Shown here piece after piece: positions 1 to 5,196 of a stretch of 5,278 bases of DNA; within the stretch, counting starts at the first letter, position 1; the number at the start of each line of letters is the position of its first letter. The stretch comes from Gammaproteobacteria bacterium (GTDB lineage: Bacteria > Pseudomonadota > Gammaproteobacteria > Chromatiales > Sedimenticolaceae). The stretch covers positions 1 through 5,278 of the forward strand of contig JAGRHB010000019.1 of NCBI GenBank assembly GCA_020445245.1. The letters are read 5' to 3'. The notes under the pieces were generated by a model. It was not told the DNA's origin, did no database searches, and was given only the letters and a program-made list of their open reading frames with translations. The position numbers and the translations under genes are program-made.

Positions 1-299
1 TCGCCGACCCTTACGCCGGTTTCGTCGATGGCAAGACCATCAGCCGCCAGTTTCGCGGCACCCGGCTCGGCGAGGTGATGGACGAATCGAGCCTTGGTGC
101 CAACCCGGGGATCGCGGTGGGCCCTGTGATCGAAGATAGCAATGCCTGGCGCAGTGGGCTGCGCGAAGGCGACGTGCTGTTCCAGGTCAATCGGGTACGC
201 GTCAGGACGCTGCAGGCATTGCAGCAGGCCGCCCGCGACGGCATCAGTCAGATCAAGCTGCGACGAGGCGGCCGTCTGGTGACACTGGTTTCGCGTTGA
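1..299 (+). CDS. Do/DegQ-family periplasmic serine endoprotease, C-terminal end (partial)
   Basis: The gene runs in from the left edge; the reading frame begins at base 3 and 98 residues are visible up to TGA at 297-299. They form the last PDZ domain of a Do-type (DegP/DegQ/MucD) protease, a periplasmic quality-control enzyme that cuts misfolded envelope proteins. The visible signature is GIAVGPVIEDSNAWRSGL (about residues 36-53), then EGDVLFQVNRVRV (about 55-67), matching the usual pattern 'G-V-x-V...S-x-A...G-L...G-D-V-I...V-N...V'. It closes with an RRGGRLVTLVSR tail, like the short hydrophobic-plus-Arg ending of DegQ. The catalytic His-Asp-Ser domain lies outside the window, so activity cannot be judged and DegQ cannot be separated from DegP or MucD. 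The 123-base gap to the next gene suggests a separate transcription unit. Confidence 0.85.
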   Translation, partial: ADPYAGFVDGKTISRQFRGTRLGEVMDESSLGANPGIAVGPVIEDSNAWRSGLREGDVLFQVNRVRVRTLQALQQAARDGISQIKLRRGGRLVTLVSR

Positions 300-408
300 G
301 CATCGCCGACCGAGGCGACTGCGCGATTCAATGGCTACACTGTCCATTCTCGCCAGCGGCCGCGCAGCGCCCCATCGTGACGCCCGGCCACTCCGATCCC
401 ATCCTGCC

Positions 409-415
409 AGGAGGA
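409..415 (+). promoter_or_regulatory. Strong ribosome binding site of the dehydrogenase
   Basis: AGGAGGA lies 7 bases before the ATG at 423. It is a near-perfect anti-Shine-Dalgarno match and fixes this start. Confidence 0.8.
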
Positions 416-422
416 ACCCGCG

Positions 423-1436
423 ATGAAGGCCGTCGGCTATCGTCAATCGCTTCCGATCACCGACGAGCAGTCCCTGCTCGACCTGCAGCTGCCCGAGCCG
501 AAACCGGGGGCGCACGACCTGTTGGTACAGGTCAAGGCGATCTCGGTAAACCCGGTGGACGCCAAGGTGCGCATGCGCAGTGCGCCGGCCGAAGGCGAGG
601 CCAGGGTCCTGGGCTGGGATGCCAGCGGCGTGGTGATCGAGACCGGCTCCGAGGTGACCTTGTTCCGGCCCGGTGACGAGGTCTGGTACGCAGGGTCGAT
701 CATGCGCCCGGGCAGCAATGCGGAGCTGCAGCTGGTGGATGAACGCATCGTCGGCAGCAAGCCCGGCTCGCTCGACTTCGCTCAGGCAGCCGCGCTGCCG
801 CTGACCAGCATCACCGCCTGGGAACTGCTGTTCGAACGCCTGCAGGTGCCGTCGGGCAAGGCAAACAGCGATGACTCACTGTTGATCGTGGGCGCCGCGG
901 GCGGTGTGGGTTCTATCCTGACACAGCTGGCGAGCCGGCTCACCGGCCTGCGCGTCGTGGGAACGGCATCACGCCCGGAGACCGCTGAATGGGTCCGCAA
1001 GCTCGGTGCACACGCGGTGATCGATCATAGCCGTCCACTGTCCGACGAACTGCGTCGCATCGGCATCGACGGCGTGTCGCATGTCGCCAGCCTGACCAGG
1101 ACGGACCTGCACTTCGCCGAGATCGTCAAGGCCCTGGCGCCGCAGGGGCGGTTTGCACTGATCGACGATCCGGGCCCTATCGATGTCGCCCAGCTCAAAC
1201 AAAAGAGCCTGTCGCTGCACTGGGAGCTGATGTTTACCCGCTCGATGTTCGAGACGGCAGACATGATCGCCCAGCATCGGCTGCTGTGTGAGATGGCGGC
1301 ACTGGTGGACGCCGGCATCATCCGCACCACGGTTGCCGAGCATTTCGGCGCGATCAATGCGGACAACCTCAAGCGGGCGCATCAGCTGATCGAAAGCGGC
1401 AGGTCCCGAGGTAAGATTGTGCTGGAGGGCTTTTGA
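423..1436 (+). CDS. Zinc-free medium-chain dehydrogenase/reductase (zinc-type alcohol dehydrogenase-like, quinone oxidoreductase-like)
   Basis: This 337-residue protein is the usual full length for the family and is probably cytosolic. An N-terminal GroES-like domain spans about residues 1-125, with the family block ISVNPVDAKVR (40-50), LGWDASGVV (63-71) and PGDEVWYAG (83-91). The Rossmann domain begins near AAALPLTSITAWE (122-134) and carries the dinucleotide loop GAAGGVGS (157-164). No Cys/His zinc ligands or structural four-Cys lobe are visible, so despite the database name 'zinc-binding alcohol dehydrogenase family' it should be a zinc-independent NAD(P)H reductase, of the type acting on quinones or activated enones. 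The substrate is unknown. The start is supported by AGGAGGA at 409-415, 7 bases before ATG. It lies 18 bases upstream of lrgA on the same strand, so co-transcription is likely. Confidence 0.88.
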   Translation: MKAVGYRQSLPITDEQSLLDLQLPEPKPGAHDLLVQVKAISVNPVDAKVRMRSAPAEGEARVLGWDASGVVIETGSEVTLFRPGDEVWYAGSIMRPGSNAELQLVDERIVGSKPGSLDFAQAAALPLTSITAWELLFERLQVPSGKANSDDSLLIVGAAGGVGSILTQLASRLTGLRVVGTASRPETAEWVRKLGAHAVIDHSRPLSDELRRIGIDGVSHVASLTRTDLHFAEIVKALAPQGRFALIDDPGPIDVAQLKQKSLSLHWELMFTRSMFETADMIAQHRLLCEMAALVDAGIIRTTVAEHFGAINADNLKRAHQLIESGRSRGKIVLEGF

Positions 1437-1454
1437 CCGGCTGCAGGACAGACC

Positions 1455-1823
1455 ATGCAATTTCTGAACGGCATCACGCTGCTGCTGATCTTCCAGCTGA
1501 TCGGCGAGTTCGGTGCACGGCTGCTGGATATCCCGGTACCCGGACCGGTCGTCGGCATGCTGTTGCTGTTTCTTGCATTGCTGGTGCGCCGCCCGGTGCC
1601 GCCGTCGCTGGACACCGCGTCCAGCACATTGCTGAGCCACCTGTCGTTATTGTTCGTGCCGGCAGGCGTTGGCATGATGATCCATCTCGAGCGCATCACC
1701 GGTGAATGGCTGCCGATTGCGGTCGCGCTGCTCGGCAGCACGGTGATCACGATGCTCGCGAGCGCGCTGATCATGGCCGCCGCCAGCCGCCTGTTTGCAC
1801 CTGGGGAGCGGCAGGATGACTGA
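1455..1823 (+). CDS. lrgA: CidA/LrgA family membrane protein
   Basis: This 122-residue hydrophobic protein of the inner membrane has about four predicted transmembrane segments (roughly residues 5-24, 30-45, 61-77 and 86-111). Family marks are the loop IPVPGPVVGM (26-35) between the first two segments and SLLFVPAGVGMM (64-75) in the third. LrgA/CidA proteins were first described as holin-like or antiholin-like factors affecting autolysis. Work on Bacillus and streptococcal relatives, and on plant PLGG1, which fuses the A and B parts, supports a role in transporting small carboxylates such as pyruvate or glycolate. Which role applies here cannot be read from the sequence. AGGA at 1445-1448 lies 6 bases before ATG. 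The last 8 bases overlap the start of lrgB, so the pair is probably translated in a coupled way and works as a two-part membrane complex. Confidence 0.92.
   Translation: MQFLNGITLLLIFQLIGEFGARLLDIPVPGPVVGMLLLFLALLVRRPVPPSLDTASSTLLSHLSLLFVPAGVGMMIHLERITGEWLPIAVALLGSTVITMLASALIMAAASRLFAPGERQDD
1803..1808 (+). promoter_or_regulatory. Ribosome binding site deciding the lrgB start
   Basis: GGGGAG inside the end of lrgA lies 7 bases before ATG at 1816. It favours this start over the upstream TTG at 1795 and fits translational coupling of lrgA and lrgB. Confidence 0.6.
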
Positions 1824-2547
1824 CGCGGGCATCGCCACGATCTGGGTCTATCTGTCGACCACTCCCCTGCTCGGGCTGACGATCACGCTGGTCGCGTACG
1901 GCATCGCCTATCGCACCTACCTGTGGGCCGGATCCAACCCGCTGCTGCACCCGGTGGTGCTGGCGGTCACGATGCTGATCCTGTTCCTGGTTGCCACCGA
2001 TACCCCGTACGAGGCCTACTTCGCCGGCGGGCAGTTCGTGCACTTCCTGCTCGGCCCGGCGACGGTTGCCCTGGCGATACCGCTGTATCAGCAGCTGCCG
2101 AAGATCAGGCGTTTGTGGCTGCCGGTCCTGATCACCCTGGTGTCCGGTGTCACGATAGGCGCATTGAGTTCGGTCGCCCTCGCCAGGCTGTTCGGTGCCA
2201 GCCTGCAGACGCAACTGTCGCTGGCGCCCAAGTCGGTAACGGCGCCCGTGGCCATGGGTATATCGGAACAGATCGGCGGCCTGCCGTCACTCACGGCGGT
2301 CATGGTGGTGGCGACCGGGATCCTGGGCGCGATACTGGGGACGAAGCTGTTCGCCCTGCTGCACATCCGTGACGACAGTGTGAAGGGCATCGCGATGGGC
2401 ATCACCGCGCACGGAATAGGCACGGCGCGCGCGTTCCAGGTCAGCACCGAGATGGGCGCGTTTTCCGGTCTGGCGATGGCACTGTCAACCTTCACCACGG
2501 CGCTGGTGCTGCCGTGGTTGCTGCAGTGGCTCGGCTGGCTCGGTTGA
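1816..2547 (+). CDS. lrgB: LrgB family membrane protein
   Basis: This 243-residue protein, typical for LrgB, has about six or more hydrophobic segments across its length. It contains the two most conserved blocks of the family: SLAPKSVTAPVAMGISEQIG (135-154) and GIAMGITAHGIGTARAF (191-207). It partners LrgA in the inner membrane, in a system implicated in carboxylate transport and in cell-lysis control in other bacteria. I chose ATG at 1816 over an in-frame TTG at 1795, because 1816 has GGGGAG at 1803-1808, 7 bases upstream, and gives the common short lrgA/lrgB overlap (ATGACTGA). The gene ends 9 bases from the stop codon of a convergent gene, with no terminator visible between them. Confidence 0.93.
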   Translation: MTDAGIATIWVYLSTTPLLGLTITLVAYGIAYRTYLWAGSNPLLHPVVLAVTMLILFLVATDTPYEAYFAGGQFVHFLLGPATVALAIPLYQQLPKIRRLWLPVLITLVSGVTIGALSSVALARLFGASLQTQLSLAPKSVTAPVAMGISEQIGGLPSLTAVMVVATGILGAILGTKLFALLHIRDDSVKGIAMGITAHGIGTARAFQVSTEMGAFSGLAMALSTFTTALVLPWLLQWLGWLG

Positions 2548-2556
2548 ACCGACACC

Positions 2557-3063
2557 TCAACGCATGAAAGGCAACATGCGCTCGGGGTTGGAAAACTTGT
2601 TGATGTCGCTGCCCATATGACCCATCGAGTTGGTCATGACTGCCATCGACTGGTTCATCTGGTGCATATCGACCGACATGTTGAGTATCCGGCCACTCAT
2701 ACCGGCGATGTTCTGATTCAGCTCGCCCATGTCGCGGCTCATGTTGGCCATATTGTGGGTCATGGACTCCATGCCGATGCGCACGCGGGAGAAGTCATCG
2801 CCCATGCGCGCCTGACCTTCCACCATGCTCTTCGCCATCTGGTTCATGTTGACGGCCATGCCTTCCATGTTGAGGCTCATGCGCCCGACGTCCCTGCCCA
2901 TCTGCACCACCGACTCGGTCATGGCGCCCATGTCTCTGCCCATGTTCCACATGAACAGGCCCATACCGGCAAACATCAGGGCCATGATCACGAGCAGCAT
3001 GGCGGCGCCACCTTTGCGCAGAATCTCCTTTGTCACGGACGTGGCCGCTGCTTGTTCTGACAC
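2557..3063 (-). CDS. Membrane-anchored methionine-rich coiled-coil protein, function unknown
   Basis: This 168-residue protein is not recognised as a named family. Residues 1-20 are short and basic (K12, R16, K17). Residues 21-39 form a single hydrophobic helix, so the positive-inside rule places the rest in the periplasm. Residues 34-157 form one long heptad array: every seventh residue from 38 to 157 (18 positions) is Met, Val, Leu or Phe, and 13 of these are Met. The protein contains 32 Met (19%), with about ten M-x-x-M and twelve M-x-x-x-M pairs, set among Asn, Gln, Ser, Asp and Gly. There is no Cys. A short tail with NPERMLPFMR follows the array. The start is GTG at 3063, preceded by GGAGG at 3070-3074 with a 6-base spacer. 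It lies 18 bases after the stop of the exported four-Cys protein, so the two probably share an mRNA. Possible roles are a structural periplasmic rod, a soft-metal (Cu/Ag) binder or an oxidant sink. None is shown. Confidence 0.85.
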   Translation of the reverse strand: MSEQAAATSVTKEILRKGGAAMLLVIMALMFAGMGLFMWNMGRDMGAMTESVVQMGRDVGRMSLNMEGMAVNMNQMAKSMVEGQARMGDDFSRVRIGMESMTHNMANMSRDMGELNQNIAGMSGRILNMSVDMHQMNQSMAVMTNSMGHMGSDINKFSNPERMLPFMR

Positions 3064-3069
3064 GATTGG

Positions 3070-3074
3070 CCTCC
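3070..3074 (-). promoter_or_regulatory. Ribosome binding site supporting a GTG start
   Basis: Read on the minus strand, GGAGG lies 6 bases before GTG at 3063. This makes GTG, not the ATG at codon 22 inside the membrane helix, the start of the methionine-rich protein. Confidence 0.75.
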
Positions 3075-3081
3075 ACGCGGC

Positions 3082-3477
3082 TCAGAGGTTGTTGGGATTA
3101 CCGTCTTCGGTATGCAGTATCGTTGTTATGTGCTTGTCGTTCTTGATCAGGTGCCAGGTGTCGTCAGGCTGCTGGTAGACACTGAAGCACAGTGGCTTGA
3201 TCTTGCCTTTCCACAGGATGCATAGTCGCTCCTGGTCATCGACAAACCAGACACCGTCCTTCCGCTCGCCATCTTCCCGCAGCACCTGCACGACCACGCC
3301 CTCGTCGCTGAAAAAGTTGGAGCACAGGCTCTGGTCCTTTTCCTTCCGGCACTCAACGGTCTTGTTGCTGACCAGGTCGATGACCGCATCGCGATCGAGC
3401 GATTCGGAGTCGTCGAACGCAAAGACCGTCGGCGACAGCAGTAACGTGGCACCTGCACAAAGACCCGCTAAACGCAT
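3082..3477 (-). CDS. Small exported protein with four cysteines, function unknown
   Basis: From ATG at 3477 this is a 131-residue protein. Residues 1-20 form a signal peptide: Arg2, a hydrophobic stretch, then TVFA before FDDSES, a good signal peptidase I site. Cys7 is preceded by LAGL and is not a lipobox, so a lipoprotein is unlikely. The mature part, about 111 residues, has Cys43, Cys52, Cys86 and Cys97, which could form two disulfides in the periplasm. It also has a pattern of short beta-like strands: FFSDEGVVVQVL, then DGVWFVDDQERLCILW, then LCFSVYQQ and TWHLI. This suggests a small beta-sheet domain, but I cannot name a family. Starts at 3483 or 3531 are possible on paper. The 3531 start would lie inside the upstream terminator and add a non-signal leader, while 3477 has GTGGGGG 6 bases upstream. 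The gene is first in a probable operon with the methionine-rich membrane protein. Confidence 0.75.
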   Translation of the reverse strand: MRLAGLCAGATLLLSPTVFAFDDSESLDRDAVIDLVSNKTVECRKEKDQSLCSNFFSDEGVVVQVLREDGERKDGVWFVDDQERLCILWKGKIKPLCFSVYQQPDDTWHLIKNDKHITTILHTEDGNPNNL

Positions 3478-3517
3478 ATCCATCCCCCACTTGTTGGTTG
3501 TCCACCTAGGGTATGCG

Positions 3518-3547
3518 AAAACCGGCGGCATTGAAAAATGCCGCCGG
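3518..3547 (-). terminator. Intrinsic terminator of the azoR-pirin operon
   Basis: A perfect 11-base-pair inverted repeat (CCGGCGGCATT at 3522-3532 and its complement at 3537-3547) has a 4-base loop. Read on the minus strand it is followed by TTTT (3521-3518). It lies 11 bases beyond the pirin stop codon and upstream of the next minus-strand gene, so it should end the azoR-pirin transcript and separate it from the four-Cys gene. The plus-strand side has no T-run. The T-run is short (four), so some read-through is possible. Confidence 0.85.
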
Positions 3548-3558
3548 ATTGTATCGGC

Positions 3559-4434
3559 TCAGAACAACCCTGCAGCATAATCATCGTAGGCCTGACGGAC
3601 TTCCGCCTTGGTGCTCATCACGAACGGGCCGCCGCGCGCAATCGGCTCGTTCAATGGTCGCCCGGCAATCAGCAGACAGCGCGCCCCAAGGCCACCACTG
3701 CGCAACGTCACCAGGGTACCGTGTGACAGCACCGCCAGGTCATCGCGCCGCAACGTGACCGGATTGCCATCGGCGTCATCAGCCAGGACCTGGCCATCGA
3801 TCACATAGCAGAAGGCGTTGTGCCCGCCGGGCAACCGCTCAGTGAACACCTGCCCGGGCGGCAACTCGACATCAAGGTACAGTGGCTCGGTGAGCGGCTG
3901 CACCACCGGGCCGCGCGTCCCGGTCTGCGTGACACCGGCGATCACCTTCACCCGAATTCCGCTGTCACGCGCCTCAACCGGGATCGCGCCCGCCGCGTGT
4001 TCCTGATAGGCCGGTGCGTCCATCTTGTGTTTCGCCGGCAGGTTCACCCACAACTGGAAACCCTCGAGCAGGCCTGCCTGCTGTTGCGGCATCTCCGAGT
4101 GCACGATCCCCCGGCCAGCGGTCATCCATTGGATACCGCCGGGCTCGATCACCCCCTCGTGGCCGGCGTTGTCCTTGTGTCGCATCCGCCCGGCCAGCAG
4201 GTAGGTCACCGTTTCGAAACCGCGGTGCGGATGCGGTGGGAAACCGGCGATGTAGGCGTCCGGACGGTCAGAGCGAAACGCATCGAGCAACAGGAAAGGG
4301 TCGAGCATCGGCATGGCCGGCTGACCGATCACCCGCGTGAGTTCGACACCGGCGCCGTCGGTCGCGGGCATACCGCGAACCACCCGTGAGACGCTGCGAA
4401 TGTCGGGCCTGTCGTGGCTGGCGGATTGTTGCAT
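3559..4434 (-). CDS. Pirin family bicupin protein
   Basis: This 291-residue protein has the usual pirin length of about 280-300. The N-terminal cupin carries all four metal ligands known from human pirin and E. coli YhhW: HPHRGFETVTY supplies His68 and His70, and GRGIVHSEMP supplies His112 and Glu114. FQLWVNLP (about 127-134) is another family hallmark. The C-terminal Pirin_C cupin covers roughly residues 180-280, with a RGGPFVMST block near the end. Some bacterial pirins have quercetin 2,3-dioxygenase activity and others act as redox-linked protein partners; the substrate here is unknown. No signal peptide is seen, so it is probably cytosolic. ATG at 4434 is chosen because AGGAGG lies 5 bases upstream and the HDRPDIRSV leader starts there. 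The frame is open to 4617, but that part overlaps azoR and shows no pirin sequence. It is second in an operon with azoR. Confidence 0.94.
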   Translation of the reverse strand: MQQSASHDRPDIRSVSRVVRGMPATDGAGVELTRVIGQPAMPMLDPFLLLDAFRSDRPDAYIAGFPPHPHRGFETVTYLLAGRMRHKDNAGHEGVIEPGGIQWMTAGRGIVHSEMPQQQAGLLEGFQLWVNLPAKHKMDAPAYQEHAAGAIPVEARDSGIRVKVIAGVTQTGTRGPVVQPLTEPLYLDVELPPGQVFTERLPGGHNAFCYVIDGQVLADDADGNPVTLRRDDLAVLSHGTLVTLRSGGLGARCLLIAGRPLNEPIARGGPFVMSTKAEVRQAYDDYAAGLF

Positions 4435-4439
4435 GGCAT

Positions 4440-4445
4440 CCTCCT
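4440..4445 (-). promoter_or_regulatory. Pirin ribosome binding site overlapping the azoR stop codon
   Basis: On the minus strand the bases read TGAGGAGG. The A of the azoR TGA (4445) is also the first base of AGGAGG, which stands 5 bases before the pirin ATG at 4434. This fixes the pirin start and suggests that terminating azoR ribosomes feed pirin translation. Confidence 0.8.
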
Positions 4446-5071
4446 CAGGCGGCCTGGCCGGCGAGGCCCGGCAGCCATTTGTCGAGTTGAGCAAGTGCGG
4501 ATTCGCGTGCTGCATCGGCGTCGGCAGCGACCCGCTCGGCGCCGACCAGACGCACATCTTCGATCCCGATGAAGCGCAGCACCTGGCGCAGGTAGCCACT
4601 GGCAAAATCGACCGCACTGCCGAACGCCACGCCGCCGGAGGCCATCACCAGGTATACCGGCCGGTCGTGCAGCAGGCCTTCTGGCCCCTTGTCGGTGTAG
4701 CGGAAGGTGACCCCGGCACGGCACACATGGTCGATCCAGGCCTTGAGCGTCGACGGTACCGAGAAATTGTAGACCGGCACCGTCAGCACGATTGCGTCGG
4801 CCTTCTTCAACGCCCCGATTGCGTCGTCCGAAACTGCCAGGCGGGCACGCTGCTGTGGGTCGCGCTGGTCGGCGGGGGTGAAGCTGGCACCGATCCAATC
4901 GGCATCGATGTGCGGCATGCCCCCGGCGAGGTCGAGCTCGACGACGCTGGCCTTCTGTTGCCGAGCGACCAGGCGGCGCACCACCTCATCGCCGATTTCA
5001 CGGGTCACCGAGGCGCCCTGGTGTGCACTGCTGTCGATCCGCAGGATGTTGTTCATTACCTGTTCGTTCAT
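4445..5071 (-). CDS. azoR: FMN-dependent NADH:quinone/azo oxidoreductase (AzoR family)
   Basis: This 208-residue flavodoxin-fold protein is close to E. coli AzoR in length (about 200). It binds FMN and uses NAD(P)H for two-electron reduction of quinones and azo dyes in the cytosol, avoiding semiquinone radicals. Visible marks are the N-terminal phosphate-binding loop ILRIDSSAHQGASVT (9-23), the flavin-contact motif PVYNFSVPSTLKAWID (99-114), GVTFRYTDKGPEGLL (120-134) and ASGGV (144-148), corresponding to the SRGG segment of AzoR. FIGIEDVRLVGAE (about 167-179) is the conserved late strand. ATG at 5071 is preferred because GGAGG at 5077-5081 lies 5 bases upstream; an in-frame ATG at 5056 (Met6) lacks a good site but better matches the length of relatives at the N-terminus. 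It is first in an operon with pirin, divergent from a LysR regulator. Confidence 0.94.
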   Translation of the reverse strand: MNEQVMNNILRIDSSAHQGASVTREIGDEVVRRLVARQQKASVVELDLAGGMPHIDADWIGASFTPADQRDPQQRARLAVSDDAIGALKKADAIVLTVPVYNFSVPSTLKAWIDHVCRAGVTFRYTDKGPEGLLHDRPVYLVMASGGVAFGSAVDFASGYLRQVLRFIGIEDVRLVGAERVAADADAARESALAQLDKWLPGLAGQAA

Positions 5072-5076
5072 TGCTG

Positions 5077-5081
5077 CCTCC
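5077..5081 (-). promoter_or_regulatory. Ribosome binding site deciding the azoR start
   Basis: GGAGG on the minus strand lies 5 bases before ATG at 5071. It favours this start over the internal ATG at 5056. Confidence 0.7.
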
Positions 5082-5094
5082 GGTTTGATTCACC

Positions 5095-5119
5095 GTCGGC
5101 GGCCACTGTGGCCACCGGC
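5095..5119 (-). other. GC-rich hairpin in the azoR leader
   Basis: An inverted repeat centred on 5107 pairs GGCC (5101-5104) with GGCC (5110-5113). After one C/A mismatch it continues with five more pairs (5095-5099 with 5115-5119, one of them G-U). It lies between the AT-rich promoter core and the azoR ribosome binding site, so it would be in the mRNA leader if transcription begins upstream of 5119. No T-run follows on the minus strand, so it is not a normal terminator. Its role is unknown. Confidence 0.45.
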
Positions 5120-5175
5120 TGACTGCAGCATGACCTTTGCCATTGAGCAGATAAATATGGCTTTGTTGACATCTA

Positions 5176-5194
5176 TGTTCTATTTTTTCGAACA
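5176..5194. promoter_or_regulatory. Candidate LysR-type regulator binding site
   Basis: TGTTC at 5176-5180 and GAACA at 5190-5194 form a perfect 5-base dyad with a 9-base AT-rich centre. It contains the T-N11-A arrangement (T5179, A5191) typical of LysR-family boxes. It ends 2 bases before the regulator's start codon, a usual place for autoregulation. The assignment to this regulator is inference from position and symmetry. Confidence 0.5.
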
Positions 5195-5196
5195 AT

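Larger units (their letters stand above)
5072..5196. promoter_or_regulatory. Divergent control region between azoR and the LysR-type regulator
   Basis: This 125-base gap separates the divergent starts. The part from 5151 to 5196 is about 26% GC, far below the surroundings, as expected for a promoter core. TTGACA at 5166-5171 (plus) matches a -35 box, but no -10 box at normal spacing fits before the regulator's ATG, so it is not called as a promoter. On the minus strand CATATTTATCT (around 5150-5160) could serve as an azoR -10 region. Divergent LysR-type regulators typically bind such a gap to repress themselves and control the neighbour. Confidence 0.6.

Noticed and set aside
304..317. Small hairpin CGCC/GGCG just after the protease stop as a terminator
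   Set aside because: It has only four base pairs and no T-run follows; such pairings arise by chance in GC-rich DNA.
336..341. TACACT as a -10 promoter box for the dehydrogenase operon
   Set aside because: The hexamer is plausible, but no -35-like sequence lies 16-18 bases upstream and it is not a proper extended -10, so it was not called.
1795..1815. TTG start for lrgB giving seven extra residues
   Set aside because: ATG at 1816 has a well-placed GGGGAG and a typical short overlap with lrgA.
2617..3060. Plus-strand open frame encoding a very histidine-rich protein, resembling a metal-binding protein
   Set aside because: It is the exact antisense of the methionine-rich gene: ATG read backwards is CAT (His). 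It has no ribosome binding site of note, while the minus-strand gene has a good one plus a membrane helix and heptads.
2557..3063. Methyl-accepting chemotaxis protein identity for the Met-rich coiled coil
   Set aside because: It has only one membrane helix, lacks the conserved signalling hairpin tip, and the helical part is predicted to be periplasmic; resemblance is limited to general coiled-coil composition.
3478..3531. Upstream start (3531) for the four-cysteine exported protein
   Set aside because: It would begin inside the terminator hairpin and place a proline/tryptophan-containing leader before a clear signal peptide that starts at 3477.
4435..4617. N-terminal extension of pirin by 61 residues
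   Set aside because: It overlaps the azoR coding region, carries no pirin-like sequence, and the ATG at 4434 has a strong ribosome binding site and gives the normal family length.
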